A stretch of 64,000 bases of DNA from Parasutterella muris (GTDB taxonomy: Bacteria; Pseudomonadota; Gammaproteobacteria; Burkholderiales; Burkholderiaceae_F), in assembly GCF_943193095.1 (NCBI RefSeq), contig NZ_CALPCV010000012.1:8381-72380 (forward strand). Direction: 5' to 3'. The translations under genes were made by a program, and so were the position numbers. The notes beneath the pieces are model-generated. The model searched no databases. It saw nothing but the letters and a program-made list of their open reading frames with translations, and had not been told where the DNA came from. Below, piece by piece: positions 7,763-15,512 of this stretch; position 1 is the stretch's first letter; each line of letters opens with the position of its first letter.

Positions 7763-9093
7763 TGTATTCCATTAAGACTCGACTGCTGGCGGCCATAACA
7801 ATTGCCCTGACCCTGGCAACCCTGTGTGCGGCCGCCGCTATCTATTTCTCTGTTGAAAACGAGATCAACCGACTGCTCGATAATTCTCTTCGACAGGTCG
7901 CCCTTGCCTATCAAAATGTCCGCTCACAGGACATTCTGCGTATTCGAAGAGATTTCTTTGCGCAGGACGAGAGCATGGTGGTACAGATTATCGATCCGAA
8001 CACCGGAGCAAAGGCGCTTTCCAGAAGTATGGATCCTCTGCCGATAGCAGATCAGATTGGCTTCTCCAATGTCAAAATCGGCGACGAAATCTGGCGACTT
8101 TATACAACTCAGAACTCTTACGGACAAATCATAGAGGTAGCGCAGCCTACATTTGTGCGCAGCGAAATTGCGCTGCAGTCGGCAAAATCCGTACTGCTGC
8201 CGCTCTTTTTTATGCTGGTGCTCATCGCTTTGGTATGCCAAATTATCATCGGGCAGGGATTCAGAGCGCTCAGCCGAACCGCATCGGCAATCGGACGGCG
8301 TTCTCCGTCATCCCTAACCCCGCTTTCGCTAAAAGGTCTGCCTGCGGAAATTGAACCCCTTGTTTCATCGCTGAACAACCTTCTGGAACAGCTCAGCGAC
8401 AGCCTTAAAGCTCAGAAACGATTTGCCTCGGATGCCGCCCATGAACTGCGGACTCCGCTCACCGCGCTAACACTTCAGATCCAGCTTGCGGAAAGAGCTA
8501 AAACCGAAGAAGCCAGACAAAAAGCCTTTGGCCGTCTTAAGGACGGAATCAAACGCGCGACGCGTCTGGTTACTCAGCTGCTGACAATGGCGCGCCTTGA
8601 CCCGGACAATCGCTCACAGCCCTTGCTTCCGCTCGATCTGACCGCCTTGGCCCATTCCGTTTGCGATGAACTCGCGCCGCTTGCCGCCCAGAAGAATATC
8701 GAACTGAAAGCGGCCGCGGATAAACCCGCTGTAGCCATCGCCAACGAAGACGCACTGCGTTTGCTCATGAACAACCTCTGTGACAATGCGATGCGTTACA
8801 CACCGGCAGACGGACACATCGAAATCAGGACGTATATCCGTGATTCCAAGGCTTTTATCGAGGTTTGCGACGACGGGCCGGGCGTTCCGGAAACAGAAAG
8901 AGAACGCATCTTTGAACGCTTCTATCGGGCTGAAGGCACAAAAACAATTCCCGGCACAGGACTCGGACTCGCAATCGTAAGACGCGTCGCGGAACTGCAC
9001 GGCGGCACACCTTCGCTTGACGCCGGACTAAACGGCAAAGGCGTATGCTTCCGAATTTCATTCCCGGTAGCAGGCGCTCAGGAAGAAAATTAA
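7762..9093 (+). CDS. sensor histidine kinase (QseC-like)
   Basis: A 443-residue inner-membrane kinase and cognate partner of the preceding regulator. Helix 1 spans about residues 9-30 and helix 2 about 144-164, leaving a periplasmic sensor domain of about 110 residues. Then follow HAMP-like residues, the H-box FASDAAHELRTPLTAL with phospho-acceptor His227, N-box N-L-C-D-N-A-M-R-Y (around 338-346), G1 D-D-G-P-G (370-374) and G2 G-T-G-L-G-L-A-I. All catalytic boxes are intact. Ligand unknown. The HtrA gene begins 98 bases downstream. Confidence 0.95.
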   Translation: MYSIKTRLLAAITIALTLATLCAAAAIYFSVENEINRLLDNSLRQVALAYQNVRSQDILRIRRDFFAQDESMVVQIIDPNTGAKALSRSMDPLPIADQIGFSNVKIGDEIWRLYTTQNSYGQIIEVAQPTFVRSEIALQSAKSVLLPLFFMLVLIALVCQIIIGQGFRALSRTASAIGRRSPSSLTPLSLKGLPAEIEPLVSSLNNLLEQLSDSLKAQKRFASDAAHELRTPLTALTLQIQLAERAKTEEARQKAFGRLKDGIKRATRLVTQLLTMARLDPDNRSQPLLPLDLTALAHSVCDELAPLAAQKNIELKAAADKPAVAIANEDALRLLMNNLCDNAMRYTPADGHIEIRTYIRDSKAFIEVCDDGPGVPETERERIFERFYRAEGTKTIPGTGLGLAIVRRVAELHGGTPSLDAGLNGKGVCFRISFPVAGAQEEN

Positions 9094-9191
9094 ACAATTT
9101 TGATTCCGCTTTTTTAATGAAGCAGCCTAAATTCCTTCCTACAATGATGAGCATTAGGTAAAGCGATTATCGATAACGGAGCCCAATAATA

Positions 9192-10613
9192 ATGACGTTT
9201 CACAAATTTGCTGCCGCGGCGGCTGCCGCAGTACTTGTCATGACTGTGCCGGCTCAGCTCTCTTCTCTAAACGCAGTCAGCTCTGCCCATGCACAGACAT
9301 CTGCCGTTTCCTCCCTCCCGGACTTCTCTAAACTCGTTGAAGACAACGGAAACGCGGTTGTCAGTATCGCCGTCGTTGAAAAAAGAAAGAAACGTGCCGA
9401 AAGCATGATCCCAAAGGATCAACTCGATTTTTTCCGCCACTTCGGCTTCCCGTTTCCTTTTGGAGATAACGGAGGCTTTACGCCGGGAAGACGTGGACAA
9501 GGGTCAGGTTTCATCATTAGCCCGGACGGATACATCCTCACAAATAATCATGTCGTTGAAAACGCAGATGACGTGACAGTCAGTCTCACCGATAAACGTG
9601 AGTTCAAAGCTAAGGTCGTCGGAACGGACCCTAAAACCGATATCGCACTGATTAAGATCGAAGGAAAGGACTTCCCGGCAGTTCGTCTCGGCAACTCCGA
9701 TAACGTCAAGGTCGGAGAATGGGTGGCCGCCATCGGCGCGCCCTTTGGTCTGGACAACACCGTCACGGCCGGAATCGTCTCGGCAAAAAGCCGCAGCCTG
9801 CCGGATGAACAATTTGTACCCTTCATTCAGACCGATGTTGCGGTAAACCCGGGCAACTCCGGCGGACCGCTTTTTAACATGAAGGGTGAAGTCATCGGAA
9901 TCAATTCTCAGATTTTTTCGACTTCGGGCGGCTTTATGGGACTCTCCTTCGCAATCCCGATTAATCTTGCCGTTCAGATTAAAAATGATCTGCAGAAGTA
10001 CGGAAAAGTTTCGCGCGGAAGAATCGGCATACTGATGCAGCAGATGACGCCGGAACTTGCTAAAAGTTTCGGTATTAAGGAGACCAAAGGCGCGCTGATC
10101 ACTCAGCTGGAAAAAGACGGTCCGGCAGACAAGGCAAAACTCAAGGAAGGCGATATTATCGTTGAATTCAACGGCACACCGATCTCGGAACTGAATGAAT
10201 TATCTCAGGCAGTCGCAGGCACTAAGCCCGGAACCAAAGCCCGGCTTAAAGTCATAAGAGACGGAAAGCTTCAGGATTTCACCATTGTTATCGGGGAGCT
10301 GACTCCCGAAGGAATCCACAATCTCAAGCGCCCTGAAAATTTCAGTATCGGAATTCTGGACTTGGAAACCCGTCCTCTGGATCCTAAAGAGAAAAAGCGC
10401 GTTGAAAACGGCATCGCCGTCGTTTCGTCAGCCGGTATTGCCGCCGCTGCCGGTATACGCAAAGGCGATATCATCTTAAAAGCAGGCGGAAGAACAATAA
10501 AGAGTCGGGAGGACTTCGCCTCTGCTGTCAAAGGGGCTAAGGACAGCTTTGCCATCCTTATTGATCGATCCGGCAGACGAATTTTTGTGCCGATCAAGCT
10601 CGCCGACAAATAA
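9192..10613 (+). CDS. periplasmic HtrA/DegP-family serine protease
   Basis: A 473-residue exported protease/chaperone. It has a Sec signal ending near AHAQ (about residue 35), then a trypsin-like domain with the full triad His120 (LTNNHVV), Asp150 (KTDIAL) and Ser223 (NPGNSGGPL). Two PDZ domains follow (roughly 280-370 and 385-470), the second reached through a D-L-E-T-R-P linker. This is the Do/DegP architecture, which degrades misfolded envelope proteins. It lies 98 bases after the kinase and may belong to an envelope-stress module. A bidirectional terminator separates it from menE. Confidence 0.96.
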   Translation: MTFHKFAAAAAAAVLVMTVPAQLSSLNAVSSAHAQTSAVSSLPDFSKLVEDNGNAVVSIAVVEKRKKRAESMIPKDQLDFFRHFGFPFPFGDNGGFTPGRRGQGSGFIISPDGYILTNNHVVENADDVTVSLTDKREFKAKVVGTDPKTDIALIKIEGKDFPAVRLGNSDNVKVGEWVAAIGAPFGLDNTVTAGIVSAKSRSLPDEQFVPFIQTDVAVNPGNSGGPLFNMKGEVIGINSQIFSTSGGFMGLSFAIPINLAVQIKNDLQKYGKVSRGRIGILMQQMTPELAKSFGIKETKGALITQLEKDGPADKAKLKEGDIIVEFNGTPISELNELSQAVAGTKPGTKARLKVIRDGKLQDFTIVIGELTPEGIHNLKRPENFSIGILDLETRPLDPKEKKRVENGIAVVSSAGIAAAAGIRKGDIILKAGGRTIKSREDFASAVKGAKDSFAILIDRSGRRIFVPIKLADK

Positions 10614-10624
10614 GACGGGACAAA

Positions 10625-10643
10625 GGAGGCTCTAAGAGCCTCC
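10625..10643. terminator. hairpin between convergent htrA-like gene and menE
   Basis: Perfect repeat GGAGGCTC-TAA-GAGCCTCC in the 30-base gap. T-runs are weak on both sides (a short TGTTT on the right), so termination strength is uncertain, but the position suits a shared bidirectional terminator. Confidence 0.7.
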
Positions 10644-11984
10644 TCAGTGTTTCCCGGCGTAATGAAGTGCGGTTAGCATAAGTCCGTCCAGGCAAGCGGG
10701 ATTTCGATTAGGTTTCCCCGCAGACGTTTTCGGAAGTTCCTTCACCCAGGCGATACGGCGCGGTGATTTGTATGCCGCTAAATAAGGCTCAAGCGCCTTA
10801 ACGATATCTTCCGCTTTTGGAATTTGGTCTTTGTCTCTCGGCACGAGAAGTGCGGTCACAATTGAGCCCCACGTCTCATCTGGCTTTCCGAGAACCAGAG
10901 CGTTTTTGACCGACGGAAGCCTCTCCAGCGCCTCCTCAACTTCTGCGGGATAGACATTCTCGCCGCCGCTGATAATCATGTCCGTACGTCTTGCAAAAAT
11001 CCGTACGAACCCGTCTTCGCCGACCTCACCGATATCGCCGCTGTCGAACCATTCGCCCTTTTCCAAAGGCTTCCTGCCCCAATAGCCGCTCATCAGCATA
11101 TCTCCGCGGACAAAGATATGCCCGTCCCGCGATTCAAGCTCAACCCCGGGATTGATCCTTCCGCTTCCTTCTGTTTTATGAAAACGCAGGGAAAAGGGTG
11201 TCGTCACCACATTACTCGCTGTCTCCGTCATCCCATACGTCATGATGAGAGGAATGCCTTTCTTCTCAGCCTCTTCCTTAAGCTTTGCCGATGTCGGCGC
11301 GCCCCCGACAAGAAGCGCCTTCAGACGGGGATTGGGGCGCCAATCCGGCGCCTCATCAAACACTTTCATCAGCATCGTGGGAACAATGGACGAGTAAGTG
11401 ATTTTTGCTTCCTCCATTGTCCTCAGATAATCCTCAACCTTGAACTTCGGTCCGAGCGCAATCGCGCTTCGGGCAGCCAGCGAACGGGTCAGAATCGAAA
11501 AACCGCCGATACGCGCCGGAGAAATAGATAGGAGCCACACGTCATCGTGATTCAAAGGGATGTTGCCCCGAGAAGCTTCAGCGCTGGCTATCAGCGCTCT
11601 GCGCGTGAGAACGGCCGGCTTTGGAAGCCCTGTCGTTCCGGATGTGAACAAAATAACCGCCGCATCTTCCGGCAGCTTCTGATCAATGTGCGCAACACTT
11701 TCCGCAAGTACGCGCTTCTCGTAGTCCGTCAGCCCCGGATGGAAAAGAAGAATCGGCTGCTTTCTTTCCAGAAGCGCAAAAACCGATACGATGGTGTCCA
11801 AACAGGGGGAAGCCGTCAGATGATAAGGAACCGAGTCATCAAGCTCCTTATCTTTCTGTCTGACCAGCTCAAGAAGCTCACGGTAGGAAATCACTTTGCC
11901 GTGATCAATCACCGCGGGCGCCTCCGCTCTTTCAGAGGCTGCCGCTGAAATTGATAAAGCCTTATCCGTTTCCTCTTTGCTCAT
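10644..11984 (-). CDS. menE: o-succinylbenzoate-CoA ligase
   Basis: A 446-residue ANL-superfamily adenylate-forming enzyme that converts o-succinylbenzoate to its CoA ester in menaquinone synthesis. Motifs present: P-loop-like ILFTSGTTGLPKPAV, the A5 motif YGMTET, W-F-D-S-G-D-I-G with the ribose-binding Asp, the hinge region RRTDMIISGGENVYP, and the catalytic Lys near the end (KTSAGKPNR). The short length and position 12 bases after menB identify it as MenE rather than a general acyl-CoA ligase. Last gene of the Bug receptor-menB-menE unit. Confidence 0.9.
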   Translation of the reverse strand: MSKEETDKALSISAAASERAEAPAVIDHGKVISYRELLELVRQKDKELDDSVPYHLTASPCLDTIVSVFALLERKQPILLFHPGLTDYEKRVLAESVAHIDQKLPEDAAVILFTSGTTGLPKPAVLTRRALIASAEASRGNIPLNHDDVWLLSISPARIGGFSILTRSLAARSAIALGPKFKVEDYLRTMEEAKITYSSIVPTMLMKVFDEAPDWRPNPRLKALLVGGAPTSAKLKEEAEKKGIPLIMTYGMTETASNVVTTPFSLRFHKTEGSGRINPGVELESRDGHIFVRGDMLMSGYWGRKPLEKGEWFDSGDIGEVGEDGFVRIFARRTDMIISGGENVYPAEVEEALERLPSVKNALVLGKPDETWGSIVTALLVPRDKDQIPKAEDIVKALEPYLAAYKSPRRIAWVKELPKTSAGKPNRNPACLDGLMLTALHYAGKH

Positions 11985-11996
11985 AATGCTCGATGA

Positions 11997-12851
11997 TTAA
12001 GGTAAACGGGGGAATTTCTTGAAGTTCGGGCGGCGTTTTTCTAAGAAAGCCTCTTTGCCTTCTTTACCCTCTTCGGTCATGTAGTAGAGAAGCGTAGCGT
12101 TTCCGGCGAGTTCCTGAAGACCGGCCTGGCCGTCACAGTCCGCGTTGAGCGCAGCTTTAAGACAGCGAATGGCAATCGGAGAATTCGCAAGAATCTCACG
12201 GCACCATTGAACCGTTTCCGCCTCGAGCTCTTCATACGGCACCACCGCATTGACAAGACCCATTTCAAGGGCTTCTGTCGCATCATAGAAGCGGCAGAGG
12301 AACCAAATTTCTCTGGCTTTCTTCTGACCGACGATTCGAGCCATATAAGACGCACCCCAGCCGCCGTCAAAAGAACCGACCTTCGGTCCGGTCTGTCCGA
12401 ATCTGGCGTTGTCGGCTGCCAAAGTAAGGTCGCACATCATGTGAAGCACGTGGCCGCCACCGACGCACCAGCCGGCTACCATAGCGATAACCGGTTTCGG
12501 GCAAGTACGGATCTGTCTCTGAAAATCAAGAACATTCAGACGAGGCACGCCGTCACTGCCCACATAGCCGCCGTTTCCGCGAACTTTCTGATCGCCGCCG
12601 GAGCAGAAAGCGTCCTTGCCTTCTCCGGTCAGAATAATGACGCCGATATTTTCGTCATCTCTGGCATCGGCCAAAGCCTGTTCCATTTCCCTTACGGTCA
12701 GCGGACGAAAAGCGTTTCTCACCTGCGGACGGTTGATGGTAATTTTCGCAATGCCTTCTTCGGATTTTTCGTACCGGATATCCTCAAAATCTCCCGCTTT
12801 TTTCCACTCGGGGACGCGGGGAAGAGAAGAAGTATCAAGCTGTGGCTGCAT
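11997..12851 (-). CDS. menB: 1,4-dihydroxy-2-naphthoyl-CoA synthase
   Basis: A 284-residue crotonase-fold enzyme closing the naphthoquinone ring. The family-specific blocks are clear: the N-terminal FEDIRYEKSEEGIAKITINRP, the oxyanion-hole segment A-F-C-S-G-G-D-Q-K-V-R, the V-A-G-W-C-V-G-G-G-H-V-L-H block, and S-F-D-G-G-W-G-A-S-Y-M-A-R. Length is the family norm. AGGAA precedes the ATG. It begins 41 bases after the Bug receptor stop with no terminator visible, so co-transcription is likely. MenC, D, F and H are not in the window. Confidence 0.95.
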   Translation of the reverse strand: MQPQLDTSSLPRVPEWKKAGDFEDIRYEKSEEGIAKITINRPQVRNAFRPLTVREMEQALADARDDENIGVIILTGEGKDAFCSGGDQKVRGNGGYVGSDGVPRLNVLDFQRQIRTCPKPVIAMVAGWCVGGGHVLHMMCDLTLAADNARFGQTGPKVGSFDGGWGASYMARIVGQKKAREIWFLCRFYDATEALEMGLVNAVVPYEELEAETVQWCREILANSPIAIRCLKAALNADCDGQAGLQELAGNATLLYYMTEEGKEGKEAFLEKRRPNFKKFPRLP

Positions 12852-12892
12852 TTTTCGTTCCTAGAGAATAATTAAATTAATGACAACAAATT

Positions 12893-13867
12893 TTAGTTCC
12901 CGGCCGACGGAATTTGAGAAACGAGCGCATCCCATTTCGGCTGTTCTTCATGAATAAAGCGACTGAATGTTTCACTGTCCGAGAAAACCGGCTCCACACC
13001 TAGATTCTGAAGTCTTCTGCGTGCCTGATCGTCTTTAGCAAGTGCGTGAAAAGCGTCTGAAAAACCTTTCACGGTCTCCTTATCCGCTCCCTTCGGAAGC
13101 GCAAAACCGTCCCAAGCGTACAGCTCGTAGTTGTCCAGTCCTGCTTCTTTCATCGTCGGAATTTCCGGTGCCGCCGACAGTCTTTCGGGCGTTGTTACGG
13201 CAAGCGCCTTCAACGCGCCGCTCTTCACGTGAGGAAGGACATTCGAACTCACATCAATCATGAACGGAATTCGTCCCGCCATGACCTCTACAAGCGCGGC
13301 AGCGCCGCCGGAATGCGGAATGTGAGTAAGCTTGATGCCGGCCCGTTTCGCCAGATACTCGCCTGCCAAGTGACTTGTGGTGCCTACGCCCGAAGAGGCG
13401 AAGTTCACCGCCTCAGGATGCTCTTTGGCGTATTTGATCAAACTCGGTAAATCCGTCACACCCTCTATGGTTTTCGGATTCAGCACCATGATCAAACCGA
13501 TTTTGGAGAGCTGACCGACAGGAATTAAATCTGTCATCGGATCAAATGGAACATTTTTATAAAGTTTCTTATTGACACACATGATCCCGTTTGTGACATA
13601 AGCAAGTGTTTTACCGTCCGGCTTAGCGGCCGCAGCTGCTGCTGTTCCAATATTGCCGCCCGCACCGGGACGATTGAGCACCCAGATCGGCTCACCGTAT
13701 TTTTCAGCAAACAGATCCAGCGAAGCACGCGCTAAATTGTCTCCGCCGCCTCCCGGAGGAAACGGAACTATCAGACTGACTTCTTTGCCCGTCTGTGCGG
13801 AAACGATTGATCCGCAGCCTAAAAGGACGACCGATGACACCGAAAGAATAAAGCTCCGACGCTTCAT
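12893..13867 (-). CDS. tripartite tricarboxylate transporter (Bug family) substrate-binding protein
   Basis: A 324-residue exported receptor. The signal peptide MKRRSFILSVSSVVLLGCGS could be cut at a Sec site (VSAQ) or lipidated at the Cys of LLGC. The mature part has the Bug hallmarks: LIVPFPPGGGGDNLAR, NRPGAGGNIGTAAAA, the F-A-S-S-G-V-G-T-T-S-H-L-A-G-E block and I-P-H-S-G-G-A-A-A-L. No TctAB membrane subunits are nearby, as is common for these orphan receptors in betaproteobacteria. First gene of the unit running into menB-menE and directly behind a palindromic operator. Confidence 0.93.
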   Translation of the reverse strand: MKRRSFILSVSSVVLLGCGSIVSAQTGKEVSLIVPFPPGGGGDNLARASLDLFAEKYGEPIWVLNRPGAGGNIGTAAAAAAKPDGKTLAYVTNGIMCVNKKLYKNVPFDPMTDLIPVGQLSKIGLIMVLNPKTIEGVTDLPSLIKYAKEHPEAVNFASSGVGTTSHLAGEYLAKRAGIKLTHIPHSGGAAALVEVMAGRIPFMIDVSSNVLPHVKSGALKALAVTTPERLSAAPEIPTMKEAGLDNYELYAWDGFALPKGADKETVKGFSDAFHALAKDDQARRRLQNLGVEPVFSDSETFSRFIHEEQPKWDALVSQIPSAGN

Positions 13868-13888
13868 ATAGTTTTCCCTAAAAAAAAT

Positions 13889-13906
13889 CTGTACCGTATG
13901 GTACAG
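13889..13906. promoter_or_regulatory. 18-bp palindromic TetR-type operator
   Basis: CTGTACC-GTAT-GGTACAG is a perfect 7-4-7 inverted repeat in the gap between the divergent Bug receptor and TetR genes. It lies 22 bases before the receptor start. Form and place fit autoregulation by the TetR protein plus control of the receptor-menB-menE unit. Confidence 0.75.
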
Positions 13907-13996
13907 TACAATTATGGGATAATCAATGAATGTTACTCAAAACGTGCTTTTGGCTTGTCAGAGATCAGCCGCGCACGGAAGAAAAAAGGCTGCTAC

Positions 13997-14644
13997 TTGA
14001 AACCGATTACAAAAGAAGCAAAAACACAGCGCGGCAGAGATCGTCAAAAGACACTCCTGGACACGGCAATTAATGTGTTTTTAGAGCATGGATACGAGCG
14101 GGCTTCGCTGGAGAAAATCATTCTCTCAGCGGGCGGTTCGCGCTCCACGATCTATTCGCTCTACGGCAGCAAGCGCGGCCTGTTTTTAGCCTGCCTAAAA
14201 CATCTGGTGGACGAGGTCTACTATGCCTACGAAGATTTCTATGATGAGAAACGCGGCTGGGAAGAGGAACTCGAAGTCTTCGGCAATATCTATCTGCGTT
14301 CCATTCTTTCGGACAAAGCGATCGGTACGAGCCGACTAATTTTTTCCGTGACTGCAAGGGAACCGGAAATCGGACGCTGGTACTACACAGAAGGCGCTCA
14401 GCTCAGTTATCTCTGTTTTGCGAAGGTCCTTGAAAACAAACTTCCGCTGGACTTTAACGACCTCAAAGAGATCTCTCTGCATTACATCGAGATGCTGAAG
14501 TCCGACCTGTACCACCATCGTCTCTGTGATCCGCACTTTATTCCGAATGACGCGATGATTGAGAACGAGGTCCGACTCTGCAGCCGCATCACCGCTTCTT
14601 ATATCCGCAGCCTTTTAAATGATTGCGGCTCAAGCCGTAAATAA
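13997..14644 (+). CDS. TetR-family transcriptional regulator
   Basis: A regulator with an N-terminal helix-turn-helix (TLLDTAINVFLEHGY; ASLEKIILSAGGSRSTIYSLYGSKRGLF) and a divergent C-terminal ligand domain. The start is uncertain. An in-frame ATG at 13898 lies inside the palindromic operator, which makes it an unlikely start; I use TTG 13997, which gives 215 residues and a normal short basic lead before the HTH. No strong ribosome site supports it. Probably represses itself and the divergent Bug receptor-menB-menE unit. Ligand unknown. Confidence 0.8.
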   Translation: MKPITKEAKTQRGRDRQKTLLDTAINVFLEHGYERASLEKIILSAGGSRSTIYSLYGSKRGLFLACLKHLVDEVYYAYEDFYDEKRGWEEELEVFGNIYLRSILSDKAIGTSRLIFSVTAREPEIGRWYYTEGAQLSYLCFAKVLENKLPLDFNDLKEISLHYIEMLKSDLYHHRLCDPHFIPNDAMIENEVRLCSRITASYIRSLLNDCGSSRK

Positions 14645-14833
14645 CTTGAAATCTCTCAGCTGTTATTCAGCGACTTATTTCAAAAAACAGATTCTCGCCG
14701 CCTAACAGAAGACGGCTTTAGCAGACACCGTTTTTGTCGTTAAATTCTCCCCCTGAGCTTCTACCTAGAAGTTGAGTTTTTCCTTCCAAGTCGTCTTATC
14801 ATTCAGCATTATTTTTCTGAGCCCAAAGTTGTC

Positions 14834-15481
14834 ATGGTTGAATCTTTGTACCTCCAATACCTGTTCGGAGGATTTGTCAGTCTTATTGTTATCACAAATC
14901 CGCTCTCTAAGATTCCCCTTTTCATCAGCCTGACACAGGGAATGTCAGTGGATGTCAGAAAAAAACAAGCCAATTGGGCCTGTTATTACGCTGCCGCCAT
15001 TATGCTTGTCAGCCTTGCCGCCGGCAACCTGCTCCTTGTCTTCTTCGGAATCTCATATGGAGCGCTGCGTATCTCCGGCGGTTTCGTCGTCGGTCTGATC
15101 GGATATCAAATGCTGTTCGGAGCTCGTGACCAACAAGGAGCGCCGGTTGTGCGCAGAGACAAGGACGACTACTCGTTCTTTCCGCTTGCGATGCCCGGTA
15201 TCAGCGGTCCCGGTACGATCGCTGTGGTTATCGGTATCGCCTCAGAAATCGCGGAACTTCCGCAGGTAATCGATATGGCGGGCGCCTTCTTTATGACCGG
15301 AGTCGCCATTATCCTGACCGCATTTGTGACTTGGATCGTGCTTCGATGCGCCGATTACATCTCCGAGCGTCTCGGACCGAGCGGAACTCAGGTGCTGACT
15401 AAACTCATGGGGTTCCTGCTCATCTGTATCGGCGTCCAATTTATCGGCTCGGGCGTGCGAACGTTTATCGCAGGATCATAA
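14834..15481 (+). CDS. MarC-family integral membrane protein
   Basis: A 215-residue inner-membrane protein with six hydrophobic helices. Family marks are the N-P-L-S-K-I-P-L-F-I segment in helix 1-2, the F-F-G-I-S-Y-G-A-L-R-I-S-G-G block, and P-L-A-M-P-G-I-S-G-P-G-T-I in the second half. MarC proteins have no proven function despite the name. It sits alone, ends at a strong terminator, and is convergent with glmS. The preceding 189-base gap shows no other gene. Confidence 0.9.
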   Translation: MVESLYLQYLFGGFVSLIVITNPLSKIPLFISLTQGMSVDVRKKQANWACYYAAAIMLVSLAAGNLLLVFFGISYGALRISGGFVVGLIGYQMLFGARDQQGAPVVRRDKDDYSFFPLAMPGISGPGTIAVVIGIASEIAELPQVIDMAGAFFMTGVAIILTAFVTWIVLRCADYISERLGPSGTQVLTKLMGFLLICIGVQFIGSGVRTFIAGS

Positions 15482-15483
15482 AC

Positions 15484-15505
15484 AAAGGGGCCTCAGGGCC
15501 CCTTT
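15484..15505. terminator. terminator between MarC gene and glmS
   Basis: AAAGGGGCC-TCAG-GGCCCCTTT, a 9-bp perfect stem with A/T ends in the 31-base gap between convergent genes, followed by AGTTT on the right. The flanking A and T tracts let it work in both directions. Confidence 0.9.
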
Positions 15506-15512
15506 AGTTTAC

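Noticed and set aside
13219..13234. TTCACGTGA in the Bug receptor gene as a third parS
   Set aside because: Only the core matches; the outer bases differ from TGTTTCACGTGAAACA on both sides.
13898..13996. TetR start at ATG 13898
   Set aside because: That ATG lies within the palindromic operator, so the N-terminal residues it adds are unlikely to be translated.
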